DNA from: Spirogloea muscicola
Taxonomy: Eukaryota; Streptophyta; Zygnematophyceae; Spirogloeales; Spirogloeaceae
Length of the DNA stretch: 19,316 nucleotides
Direction of reading: 5' to 3'
Assembly (NCBI GenBank): GCA_009602725.1
Contig: WELB01000100.1
Location: forward strand, 272,569-291,884
The position numbers and the translations under genes are program-made. Each line of letters starts with the position of its first letter. The stretch's first letter is position 1. The notes beneath the pieces were generated by a model. That model was given only the letters and a program-made list of their open reading frames with translations. It ran no database searches and had not been told where the DNA came from. This document shows positions 8,080 to 17,589 of this stretch, one piece after another.

Positions 8080-8739
8080 GGCTCGTCTGGCTCTCAGGTA
8101 CATAGCTTTAGTGCCTTAATGACCACCCACAACACCCACTTGGTGCCATGACCCTCTGCGCCCGCTCTGGCCAAGCCAAATACCATTTTGACCATGCTGC
8201 AAAGCAGGACAGGTGTTGGGCGGTGGCATCTGCTCGTGGCTGCTGCCGCCTGTGTAGAGCCGCAGCTCTTGATTGAAATCGCTTAGTGGAGGTCTGGGCG
8301 GTTGGCAGTCCCTTTCGAGTGTGCAACCTCAGCCGCTCGACGAGCTAGCAGCCCAGATACTTCATGCCTGCCTCTCCAACCGCTCTGATCCCCCTGCTAA
8401 TTTGAAGAGTGTATATACCGACACAAATTTGAGGTGGCTATGCTCTTACTTCCATCAGAGAGCTGCTCAGGCTGGCCCGAGTAGCCAGAGGTTACCCGGC
8501 GATTATGGAGCTGGAGCACTTGGCTTTTGCAAGCCTAACTGTTGTCTAGTAGCATCGCTCTGCATCAGGATTTTATTGGACTGATTGCTGCGACACATCA
8601 CAGGCATCCTTCGTGTTGCAAACGCTGCAGCTTTGACACAGATTCATGGCATTGCGTGGGTTTGAGCCTGGCGAGCTATGCCTTCCACTCTAGAGATGTC
8701 AACCGTAACAGATTGCAAGCGCAGAAACACATCCTGCAA
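8080..8739. other. Convergent 3' region between GIP1-like and MePCE-like genes
   Basis: This 660-bp gap lies between the plus-strand stop (8077-8079) and the minus-strand stop (8740-8742). Open frames here (such as 8273-8584) show no recognisable domain and no splice-phase link to either gene. It presumably holds both 3' UTRs. I could not find a TGTAA-type algal polyadenylation signal on the sense strand of either gene here. No LINE sequence is visible in it. Confidence 0.5.
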
Positions 8740-11700
8740 TCACTTGTAGTAAGCGTAGATGGGCCGATCGAAGCCTCTTGCGCTCCCGCTTTGTCTACCA
8801 CGCACCTCCTCCATTGATCTGAATCCAATCTGGGAGACAAGGTCCAAGTGCAATTATGACATTGCATCGATGCCCAGGCACCATTAATGGGCACTTGCAG
8901 CGTTTTGTTGATGACAGCAATCTATACAACTGCATATGTGCTATGACGATACATATACTACCATGTAAACTCTCCATGCAGTGGAGGAGGACAATACTCT
9001 GTCCAGCAGAAGCTCTGGAAAGTCGTCTGGTTTGATCTTTATCTCCTCAAAGTTCCTCTTTGCCACCTGCATTGGCAAGCAATGTGCTGAGAGTCAGCGC
9101 ACCAATACTTACACAAGCTCTGAGTGCGCAGCATTTACTCATGTAGTCCTGTCTCTCAGTGTCTGTGTCGGCCAAACATTGGTGTTCCTTGCGCACTTCA
9201 CCAGTTTCCTTTCTGCCACTAACATACTCCAGCTAATGTATTCCACCACCTGTTCAGCATTGAGTGCTGATGGTCCGACTTAAAATGGTCGACTCGAAAA
9301 GCCACCTATAGACTCTTCACACCCAACCAGTCCGGGTTTGCGTTCTCTGTCTTACCCCAACCGCTGGTACGGATTCATTTGATGCTTAATTCTCAGATAC
9401 CGTCACAAAAGCTCCTCTCCCAAGAGAGCATACAAGCCATGGCCTTCTACCTCCACATGGCATTGCTCTAAGTAGTTGATACCATAAACAGTCACAACAG
9501 TCGAGCTCACAGGTTACCTCGGAAACATCCCGCTTTTTCTCATAGGACCTCCACAACTGCGGCTCCAGCACCAGCACACCATTCTGAGAGGACAGATGAA
9601 GTGCTTATTGGTGCCAAAGACGTGCTCGAGCATGCAGATGCCTGCTTGTTTAGCAGTCATGCTGGCACCGAAGCAGGCACACATTTTTCTGCTCAGTAGG
9701 CATGGCCTAAGGTTATGCAGACTTTTATCTCATCAGCTTGCAAGAGTAATCATTGCTGCGGACATGCTGAACAACTAAAGCCAAAACATCCTGCAAAGAC
9801 TTCCACTTGAATTATCTATTGAGGAAGTGCAAATTGCTCACCAAGCGGAGGATGCGGAAAATCTCAGCAAAGAAACGTATGATGCCAGCGTCCCCCCAAT
9901 TGAGATGGATCCACTTGGTCACGCTGAAACTGCATCGCTCAAAGCCAAACAGTTATCAAAATGCTCAGCAAGGACCACGACGGGCTGTGTCAAGGACAGC
10001 TGAGCCGCAGCCTTCTGCCATCTGCAGACCATGGATAGTACGGACGGGGGCACATCAAGTGCTGCCACTTTGACTTCCACACTGGCTCCCCTACCAGAAT
10101 CAGAATGTAACACGTAGCAAATGCAAGCCGTACAGGATAACCAAAAAATAACTCACCACAAGACTGTGTCAAAGCTTCTGTCAGCAAAACGATTCTCCAG
10201 AAAATTGACTGTAAGGAATTCCATTGAGCTGAGTCTGAAAACTCTTGAAACCTCAACGGCTTGGTCACTAGAGCTCGTTCCGCTTTCACAAGACGCCTTC
10301 CTGGTCTCCTCATTTACATTGTCAGCTTCACGACAGCCTCTTGCTCTATCTGATCCAGCCCACATTTCCAGTCCACCTGCCCCGCCTGCATTGTCTGATG
10401 GCAGCGATGGCTCCTTGCTCTCACCTGCACCTGCGGGGTGCAGATCGTGACTAGCTGCTAGCGCTTGATCCCGTGAGCAGTCGGCCTCCTCGCTCCACTG
10501 TCCTGATTGCACACGCTTCATCAACAAGCCCTCACCTCTGTGCAGAGAATTGTGTACCTCATCTGAGGGGCAAGAGCATGGCGGACTGCCTGCCTGGCCA
10601 TCTCCCAGGTTCTCAGTATGAGCTACACGCGTACGTTTCGCGTCACTTTGCTCCGGGACAAGCTCAGAATCTGCTCTGCCAGACTCTTTGTCCTGCCCCG
10701 CAGCCTCCTCAAGCACCACAAGCCCCTCAGATTGCCTTCCCGAGAGCGGCTCTACCTCTAGCTGCGGAGCTCTTGCTCCTGCCTTGTGCCAGTGAGCACC
10801 ATTCTCCGCCACCTTGTCTCTGGAATCTGAGGCAAGTGAGTCTGACGCCCTCGCAGCACCATACTCCTCCCTCTCAGGATTCTGGGCAAGCTGTCCAGAG
10901 GGTGCATGTCTTCGCCCTGTAGCTGCCTTCTGCAGGTTGCTCCTAGCCCTACTCACAAGCCCTGAACAAACGGGACACAAGCACCCAGTCACCACCTGCA
11001 AGCTTCGCAAGGAACACAAGAGCTGTGGCCTTGCTGGCAGTAAAGGTGTCTCAGCAAGTCGAGCGGCAAAAGGGTGGGGGCTCACAGTGGTCAATGTCGA
11101 TCCCAAGCATGCTCGCCGCCTCCAGCCTCTCCGCTGCAAGGAACCACCTCCTGCCCTCTTCAGTTGCATGGCTTCTGCACAGCAAGTGTGCACTATTGGG
11201 CATTGCTTGGACTCATCAGGCACGTTGAGATAGAAGCCATTAAGAAGTCTTTCTGCATGCATGCAGTCCTCGCATTCAGCCCTACGAACATGCAGAAGGC
11301 CCCCTAGAAGATGGAGTACACAGTTGAAAGCCAGGTCTGTGGTCATGCAAGCACTCACCGATCGCCATGGTTAGCGCACCCACATTGCAGCCAATGTCAA
11401 GGCAAGCCTTGGCAGTGACCCACTCGCTGCGAACAAAATCTACTCGAGGGTCCAGCATCATATCACCGCCGATCTGCACACAAACCTACAGGACCTGAGT
11501 GTCTGACTCTGCGAGGTTTTGGACATTCTTTTGAAGCTCTATCGGTGCTTACATGATGAGGTCTAGCTAGCCCTTGGCTCGTCAGCGTTCGACAAGGAGA
11601 AACGTTGCAGGCGTTCGGACTCCAATCAGGTAAAGCTGCGCCCCTTTCCCAGCACGTTGATCTTGCCATCTCATGCCACTCAGGTTTGGGTTGCTTGGCA

Positions 11701-12298
11701 TGCGAGAATGCGCAGGCCCACGCAGCTACATGGAGCAGCTTAGGATCCTCGCGCAAGGCCAGCTTGTAATTACTGGAAGTAACTGCAACGTCAAAGGCTT
11801 GCTGATATGATGGGCTTAAGCTCGTAGCTGCACGCTGAGGTATGGGGTTTAGGATAGATGGGATTTCACTGATCAGGTTACCAAGGAGATAACAATAACG
11901 ATCTTGGAGCGCGGAGCTCCAAGGCTAACAACTGCCTTGGACGTGGGCGAAGCCGAGCGAGCGCGAGAGTGGAGCTTGCGGGCCTGGAAGTGGGCTGCGC
12001 ACCCTGTATCCGTAGTAGGCAGCGTAGTTGCCATACTTGTACTTGCCCCTGCCGTCACAGGCCTTCTTGGCTAGACGACGGTCGCCCACTGGAGGCGACT
12101 GCAAGCCATTGCAAGTGGAGCCAGGCCCCGTCAGAGATCGTCAAGCGGCGCGCCGGGGTGTCCACATTCGGGGCTTCCACCTGGGAGCCCGGCAGCCGGC
12201 GAGGCTTGCCGTCGGCCGCGGGTCGTGGGCATGCGCAGGCGACAGCCATGCACCTGCTGGGGAGGCGAGCCGCCAGCCTCGGGCGGGGCGGCGGCCAT
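8740..12298 (-). CDS. MEPCE: Bin3/MePCE-type RNA 5'-phosphate methyltransferase, nine exons
   Basis: Minus-strand exons in order: 12298-12254, 12098-12003, 11473-11359, 11133-11086, 10961-10157, 9929-9842, 9583-9518, 9066-8998, 8829-8740. The sum is 1422 nt (473 aa), with all phases consistent. Motifs: [11 protein letters not shown] (37-47), SAM-binding DIGCNVG (73-79), GIDIDHW (96-102), FLTVNFLEN (350-358), the family signature [14 protein letters not shown] (370-383), [11 protein letters not shown] (403-413), [11 protein letters not shown] (432-442) and the end [12 protein letters not shown]-stop. This order is that of Bin3-domain enzymes, which methylate the 5' gamma-phosphate of RNAs such as 7SK/U6 using SAM. 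Exon 5 carries an insertion of about 220 residues, acidic and low-complexity, between the DID motif and the VNF block. Exon 1 ([10 protein letters not shown]...) is supported only by phase; exons 2-9 are firm. The RNA substrate in this organism is unknown. Confidence 0.93.
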
Positions 12299-12499
12299 GG
12301 CTGCGCAGGCGCGCGGTGTGGAGTGTGTATCGAGTGATGGAGGGCCACAAACGAAGGCAACTGACGGCAAGCTCAAGTCCGGGGTTGTAATTGAGTGTGT
12401 ATTGATTAATGGAGGGCCTAAGTGGCCAGTTAAAAGGCCCCTTCAGAGCCATTATCTCCCCTCCGCCTCCTCCCACCAATGAAATTGAAAGGGAGGCCA
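12299..12499 (-). promoter_or_regulatory. Presumed promoter/5' UTR of the MePCE-like gene, with direct repeat
   Basis: This 200-bp gap lies between the proposed start codon and the 3' end of a LINE copy. It contains an imperfect 26-bp direct repeat (12321-12346 and 12393-12418, three mismatches, both ending atggagggcc). No TATA box was recognised. Assignment as promoter is by position only. Confidence 0.35.
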
Positions 12500-13015
12500 A
12501 ATATAGGAAGAAGGGCTCGCCCATTGAGGATAGGGGCTGGAAAAAGCCAGCCCGGAAAAGAATGTACAAAGGACGAGAAGGGGCCAGGGGAAGTACGAAG
12601 AACAACAAGCACAGAAAAGAAGCGAAGCAGCTACGAAGCACTCAGTATTCCCTGCTAAGCAGCCTCAGGTCAGTTCCTGGAAGCAGGTCCCCTGGCCAGA
12701 GCCAGAGGCAGCAGCGAGGGCTCTGCCTGCACGTAGGTGCAGCGCGCGGGCCATAGACCTCAGCAGCGAGACGGCCAAGCGCATGCAATACACCTGCGCT
12801 AGCGACCCTGCTGCATGGGAGTCCACCGGCTCCCCATGGAAGCGGCGGGCAATGGCGTGACGAGAGAGCTGGTTGAGCAGCTCGAGCCACCGAGCGCCCA
12901 GCGCCCCGTGCGTATCGATGGCGAGCGGGAAGAACTCGTCTTCCCGCGGGTGATCTGCGTATTTTAGCTCCTTGGCCCGAGCTGCGCAGGCTACCGCATA
13001 CCCAGCTTTGGTGGC
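12500..13015 (-). mobile_element. LINE 3' end with near-intact endonuclease domain
   Basis: On the minus strand from about 13015 the frame reads AGYAVACAARAKELKYADHP, then DEFFPLAIDTHGALGARWLEL, ARRFHGEPVDSHAAGSLAQV and MARALHLRAGRALAAASGSGQ. A small deletion near 12680 breaks the frame before DLRLLSREY-stop (stop 12642-12644). This is the C-terminal restriction-like endonuclease region of an R2/NeSL-like LINE. The first catalytic Asp strand (DVV in the 2055-2660 copy) is missing, so truncation lies inside the domain. UTR 12500-12641 has the hairpin at 12534-12553 and ends cattgggcgagccc. The element's 3' end lies about 200 bp upstream of the MePCE-like start codon. Confidence 0.8.
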
Positions 13016-13117
13016 ACACTGGGTTGGAATTATAGCCTTACAAATGTACTGGTAATGGGCTAATGAGCTGGCTTACGGGGACACTAATACCCTTGAGGGA
13101 GCACGGACATATCTGAT

Positions 13118-13147
13118 AAGCTAAGCCGAGGAGCCTCGGCTTAGCTT
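13118..13147. repeat. Perfect 13-bp inverted repeat, 4-nt spacer
   Basis: Arm aagctaagccgag at 13118-13130 and its exact complement ctcggcttagctt at 13135-13147, with gagc between. It lies in the 140-bp unassigned stretch 13016-13157 between two LINE pieces and does not match the LINE hairpin. Its function is unknown. Confidence 0.8.
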
Positions 13148-13159
13148 GGTCCACGTAAT

Positions 13160-13255
13160 GTTTTGTGTCTTAGTACTTAGCACTCCGGCTCCTTCAGACC
13201 TTGCCCATTCCTTTGGGCTTGCCTCTCTCAGCCACCAGTTGATCTGGCCGCGCTT
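13160..13255 (+). mobile_element. LINE 3' tail fragment
   Basis: cttagcactccggctcctt..., ttgcccattcctttgggcttgcctctctcagccaccagtt matches 556-640 closely. The hairpin is decayed. It lies immediately upstream of the long LINE remnant, so that element probably inserted beside or into an older tail. Confidence 0.65.
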
Positions 13256-13339
13256 GCCTTGTTTGGGCTCTCGGGTCCCAGTGGCTCGACCTGCTGGCCA
13301 GGCTTGCGCGGCGCGCTGTGTCCCGCAGGCGTGTGTCAA

Positions 13340-15486
13340 CGCCGCTGGCTGGTGGGCCCAGGTGCCATGACGGAGGTCATCATGCGACTGGTGACCAAGG
13401 CTTTGTGCGGCGAGCTGAAGTCCCAGCTGTCAAGCCATCTTTCACCCCACCAGTTTGGTGCCGGCATGTCCTGCGGGGCAGAGGCCCTCGTACACGGGAT
13501 CTGCGCAGCACTGGATGTCGACCCATCACACATGGTCCTTGGACTGGACATAACCAATGGCTTCAACACAATAGAGCGCAGCGCCATCATGGAGGAGCTG
13601 CGTGATCACTTCCCCTCCTTGATCCCGTATTTTCTCATGGCCTGTGGCCGGCCAGGGCGGCTGCTGTGGCGCGCGGAGGAGTCTTGGACAACCTTATGAT
13701 CCACAACTGGCACACGCCAGGGAGACCCCCTCAGCCCCATCCTTTTCGCCTTGGCACATTACCGGGCACTACGGCCCACCCAGAGCCTGCACCCCAACCT
13801 CCTCTTCCCCTCCTACGCCGACGACACACATATCGTCGGCCCACCGTCAGAACTTATGGCGGCTATCCCTTGCCCGTACACGAACTGAGCACAATGGGCC
13901 TGCGGGTTTGCCCCACCAAGATCGTGGCATGGTCACCACGCGGCCTCCCCATCAACCTCCAGCTCCCACCAGGCTGCCAGACCCCTGCCAATGGGCTGGC
14001 TATTCTCAAGGTTCCCCTTGGCACACCTTCCCAAGTTGCGGAGGACTTACGTGAATGACTGCAGCAAAACCTTGCCCCCCTTCTCTTCCCTCCCTTCCTC
14101 TCCTCGGAGATCCGCAGCTGGTGCTGGCCATCCTTACTCGCTGCATTGGGCAACGAGCGGGCTACCTGCAGCGGACAGTCGCCCCAACGGGACTTGGTGG
14201 GCGAGCTGTTCAAGGAGTTCGACACCTCCCTCCTGCAAACTCTGGCTTCCCTGATACAACACCCTTTCTTCCCCTCACCTTCATCCTCCCTGCAGGCATC
14301 TCTTCCCACACGCATGGGCGGCTTGGGCTGCCGGTCACTTGAACAGACAGCGCAGGCAGCCTTTCTCGGTTGCTGGCACCAGGTTGCCTCCCTTCTCCCG
14401 TTGCGCTTCCCTTGTCTGGCTGGCCCTGCAGCCGAGGTGGAGGAAGGCTCCTTGCCATTCCAAGTGCAATTGAGGAGCATCTGCGAGTCGGCATTCCGCT
14501 CCTTTCCCTCCCTGCAACCCCTCTCACTCCCTTCTCAGCGCTTGCCAAAGCATCAGACAAAGGGGCACAAGCCAGACTCGTTGCTGCGATTTGAGGATGA
14601 GCGTCGCAAGACATGGAGGAGGATGCCAGATATCAGTACCAATTCAAGGAGTCTGGCACGTCTCACGTCGCTCGCAACACCTGGGGCAACGGACTGGCTC
14701 ACAATACACGCCATTCACAACGCATTCAAAGTCAGCCCCAGGGAATATCGGACACTTCTTCAGCTCTTCCTTGGCCTGCCCCCGACCTGCCTGATCGGAG
14801 TAACTCAGTGTGAGTGCGGCTTCGGTGCGGAGGGCGGAGACCTCGCTACTCACATGCCACGGTTTCCCACAGGTCCTGAAGTGGTGGGCATTCACAATCT
14901 TCTGCGGGATGCCCTGGCGGACTTGATGCGCGACGCCGGCTACCGCGCCATTGTGGAAGTGAGCAAGGTAATGCTAACGTAATCACCACGGATTCTCCGG
15001 GACGCCATCACCGTCGCACCCTGGATATTGTGGATGTACAACCTGGTAGAGGGCCATGAGCCTTGGTTGACGTGGTGGTGACGCAAGCGTACAAAAGTTC
15101 AGCATCGACCCATATTGCTGGTCACGCAGTGGGAGGTGCAGAACAGAGAAAGCTCCTACACTACTCTGACTACCCCCGCAGTGACCATCTCCTACCAGCC
15201 GCAATTGACACATTCGGCTGCATGGGTCCTCACTTCCATACGCTACTGGAGACTATTGCAAAGCTGGGATATGCTCGACGTGAGGATGTGCTTCCAGCTC
15301 AGATTGCCGGCAGCCTACTTGTCACTCTTGCGTCGTCGAGTGTCAGCTTGTCTGCAGCGAGCTCAGGCTCATGCGTTGCATCACAAAGCTGGTCGAGCCT
15401 GAGCTGGTAGCTCAAGAGCTTATCGATTGACGTCCGGTATTCGGGCATCAGTTGGTGACCTCTATGTGCTGACTCGTGGTTACTGA
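13340..15486 (+). pseudogene. LINE reverse transcriptase-endonuclease ORF, disrupted
   Basis: This is the longest LINE remnant. Reverse transcriptase starts near 13370 (RLVTKALCGEL, QFGAGMSCGAEALVHGI), with motif A Asp in LGLDITNGFNTI (about 13540-13570) and TGTRQGDPLSPILFALA (from 13706). The catalytic SYADDTHIVG box is at about 13816-13845. Then come GLRVCPTKIVAWSP, DPQLVLAILTRC and TRMGGLGCRSLEQTA. A CxCG...GD...H...HN-type knuckle sits at 14810-14910 (CECGFGAEGGD, GIHNLLRDALADLMRDAGY). The endonuclease-like region has ALVDVVVTQAY, AGHAVGGAEQRKLLHYSD and the end DLYVLTRGY-stop (stop 15484-15486). Stops at 13697, 13886, 14056, 14980 and 15400 and at least four frameshifts make it non-functional. 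The 5' part is missing. The domain order (RT, zinc knuckle, C-terminal REL-endo) fits R2/NeSL-like LINEs. Confidence 0.85.
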
Positions 15487-15759
15487 GTGGGTCAGCTTAG
15501 CAGCAGGCGATATACAATTGTCAATGTGCTTGCCTTTGTACTTGGCCACGCAGGCCCTTCATCTCTTAATACACGCGCTTTTCCTCCTTTTCTCGAGCAA
15601 TTTCTTATAATGTCGCTCCTTCTTCTTTTCCGCATGATCAAGAAATGTACATCACCTGCTGCTAAGCTGACCCGCTCGGTAAGCACGTTCCGTCGCCGTT
15701 TGGCCATGTGAACCCGCTCCACTGTTTGTTAAAGAGAGACGCTTCCAGTGGAGGAGAAG
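15487..15759 (+). other. 3' flank/UTR of the long LINE remnant, no family hairpin
   Basis: About 270 bp after the LINE stop show none of the GGGCTGG hairpin features found after other copies. No gene is recognised. Bases 15752-15764 and the following stretch contain a short tandem duplication of gaagtggctctcc at the boundary with the next minus-strand tail. Confidence 0.4.
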
Positions 15760-15915
15760 TGGCTCTCCTAAAGAAGAAGTGGCTCTCCCAGAGGGGCAAG
15801 GGCTGTGAGAAGCCAGCCCGAAAAGGACTGACAAGGTTCGAAGGGGCCAAAAACGTTGGCTCAGAATTGGGGTAAGATAAATCGATCAATAATCACGAGT
15901 GAGGAGCAGCAAATC
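15760..15915 (-). mobile_element. LINE 3' end, minus strand
   Basis: The minus-strand ORF end reads LLLTRDY-stop (stop 15886-15888). The UTR follows with ttggccccttc, ttgtcagtccttttc and the hairpin at 15800-15819 (GGGCTG stem, 8-nt loop), ending ttgcccctctgggagagccacttcttct. It is the opposite-strand relative of the tails at 1-195, 2731-2978 and 3017-3148. Confidence 0.7.
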
Positions 15916-15936
15916 CGGAAGACTAGCAAGTATTGG

Positions 15937-16040
15937 GCGATGGCTGTGAGAGGCCAGCCCAAAAAAAGGTATGAACAAAGTATGTGAGCACTTTCTGACC
16001 TTGTTCAGTCCTTTTGGGCTGGCCTTCACAGCCACTGCGA
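15937..16040. mobile_element. Divergent pair of LINE tails (foldback)
   Basis: A minus-strand tail (hairpin 15942-15960) and a plus-strand tail (hairpin 16016-16034) lie back to back, with 3' ends pointing outward and about 25 unique bases between. The two halves form an imperfect palindrome. No ORF sequence is present in either half. Confidence 0.6.
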
Positions 16041-16097
16041 TACATTGAACGAGCTGTTTCTATTTGAATTCGCTGTCTCGACCTACTCCAGCGGCTT

Positions 16098-16240
16098 GCA
16101 GAAATGCAGAAAGGCGTGGCCTGCAATCTACCTTGGCCTTTGCCGTGCACTTGCGAGCATGCCGCGGCTTGGCATGCCGCGCCTTGGCTGCTGCCTTCGG
16201 GTTTTGACAGGGCGACGCTCTTCCGCCCTCCAGTACTAGA
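16098..16240 (+). mobile_element. LINE ORF-tail fragment with internal duplication
   Basis: The frame reads LQSTLAFAVHLRACRGLACRALAAAFGF-stop-QGDALPPSS, matching LQQSLAFAVHLRAGRA...AAASGFRQGDSLPAAS in other copies. It has a premature TGA and a short internal duplication (cgcggcttggcatgccgcgccttgg). It is degenerate. Confidence 0.6.
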
Positions 16241-16312
16241 TTCTCAATTGTTGACGAGAGATCATTGAAAGTGCATCTGCAGAAACATGGAGAAACAGCT
16301 ACTCCAATGTAC

Positions 16313-16480
16313 GGCAATGGCCATGAGAGGCCAGCCCAAAGGCATGTACAAGTGAAAGGGCCGGATGGCGCAAGAAGCAGGATACTGGTGGAGAGGGGTT
16401 TCATGATTGTGCCCATTCTGGGCCGTGGTGGAGCTTGTTCACCTCTTATGGGCCGGCCTCTCAGCGCCACCGCCTTGCTT
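16313..16480. mobile_element. Degenerate divergent LINE tail pair
   Basis: A minus-strand tail at about 16313-16345 (ggccatgagaggccagccc) and a plus-strand tail at about 16430-16475 (tatgggccggcctctcagcgcc) face away from each other, around 80 unrecognised bases. Confidence 0.4.
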
Positions 16481-16497
16481 TGCAGGAGCTGTTTGTT

Positions 16498-16560
16498 ACC
16501 TGCCCCTTCAGACCTTCGTTTTTTTCGGGCTTGCCTCTCACAGGCCTCGCCCTCTGAAGA
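16498..16560 (+). mobile_element. LINE 3' tail, degenerate
   Basis: tgccccttcagaccttcg, tttttcgggcttgcctctcacaggcctcgccc: the UTR order of this family with an altered hairpin. It meets the minus copy at 16565-16830 tail to tail. Confidence 0.5.
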
Positions 16561-16564
16561 GAGA

Positions 16565-16830
16565 GAGACGCTTCCAGCAAAGGGCGGTGGCTGGTCTAGG
16601 CCAGCCCAGAAGAAAAGAATGAGAACGAAGTTCGAAGGGGCCAGGGAAAGCGCTAAAGCTAGCACACACGGAATCAAGCAGCTACGAAACATTCAGTAAC
16701 CCCTGCTAAGCAGCCGCAGGTCAGAGAAACTGGTCTCCTGGTAGCGGGTCCCTGGCCAGGGCCAGAGGCTGCAGCCAAGGCACGACCAGCACGCAGATGC
16801 AGCGCGCGAGCCATGGATAGAGAGCTAAGA
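16565..16830 (-). mobile_element. LINE 3' end, minus strand
   Basis: On the minus strand the ORF tail begins MARALHLRAGRALAAASGPGQGP and, after a one-base frameshift, ends SDLRLLSRGY-stop (stop 16693-16695). The UTR follows with ttcgaacttcgttctcattc and a hairpin near 16588-16607 (GGCTGG, short loop, CCAGCC). It is a relative of the copies at 908-1165 and 12500-13015. Confidence 0.65.
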
Positions 16831-16879
16831 GAGCTACTTTCACTTCCTGCTGCTAGGGGTTGAGCAGGCACCCTCGGTC

Positions 16880-17180
16880 GTTTTTACGGTGTCCATCTCC
16901 TCTGCACCTCATTCATTCTTGCGTGAGTGGCTTCTCACAGGCCTAGCCCCCTTCAGAAGAGCTGCTTCTTCTTCTGTGTTGCGATAGAATATCCAGAAAG
17001 GAGAGACCTCAGTGGTCGCTACGTTTTTCCGGCTCCGTAGGACCTTGTCTTTACTCTTTCCGGCTGATACAGACCTTGCTTTGGGCTGGCTTTTTGTACT
17101 GAAGTAGCTTCATCAAAGGGGGAAGGGCTGCAAAGAAAGATCAGGCCGCATTTGGCCAGCCTACAAACGGATAACGGGGT
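16880..17180. mobile_element. Old, degenerate LINE tails
   Basis: Plus-strand pieces at 16880-16975 (gtggcttctcacaggcctagccccc) and 17030-17100 (ccggctccgtaggaccttgtc..., gggctggctttt), and a minus-strand-like piece at 17125-17170. They are recognisable only by short family words. Confidence 0.35.
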
Positions 17181-17254
17181 GTAGAAGAAAGAAGGCGCAC
17201 GGCGTGCATGATGTAAGAGAGGCCAAATTCAAGCCAAAGGCGTGAGACAATGAG

Positions 17255-17337
17255 CGCTGCAGGGAGAGGACAGGCGCATGCGGAACACCAAGGCCGCAGA
17301 GCCCGCGGCATCAAAGTCAGGCTTCTCCCCGCGTCAC
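17255..17337 (-). mobile_element. LINE ORF fragment, minus strand
   Basis: The minus strand reads DFDAAGS-AALVFRMRLSS-, matching GFNAAGSLAQVFRMRLAVSLQ. No stop or UTR is attached. Confidence 0.55.
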
Positions 17338-17459
17338 CAGAGGGACATCTTTGGGTCCCTTCTTCTTGTCAGTTTAGTTGAACGAAATTGGCTATTCCAT
17401 TATATTCACGTGAATTCGTGATGATCGGAGGCCCAAGTGGCCAAGTACAAAGGCAAGCG

Positions 17460-17570
17460 CATCATAGGGGGCGAGGGCTGTGAGAAGCCAGCCCGACAAG
17501 AATGGACAAGGTGCACCTTCCGGCCTCATAATGTCCAGTGCTTTTGGGCCTCTCACAGCCATCGCCTTAC
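17460..17570. mobile_element. Divergent pair of LINE tails (foldback)
   Basis: A minus-strand tail with an intact hairpin (17475-17494) is joined back to back with a plus-strand tail (ccttccggcctc..., cttttgggcctctcacagccatcgcc). Only a few bases lie between them. Both outer ends are 'gcgagggctgtgag' or its complement, making a palindrome of about 100 bp with no ORF sequence. Confidence 0.6.
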
Positions 17571-17589
17571 TTTGAAACAGCTGTTTCCT

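Noticed and set aside
8273-8584. A 103-aa plus-strand frame between the two genes.
   Set aside because: No domain, no splice link and biased only by general GC content; it lies in the shared 3' region.
10153-11358. The 401-aa minus-strand frame taken as a complete single-exon gene.
   Set aside because: Its first 130 residues cross two introns of the MePCE-like gene. Only the 10157-10961 part is coding, and the motifs continue in five other exons.
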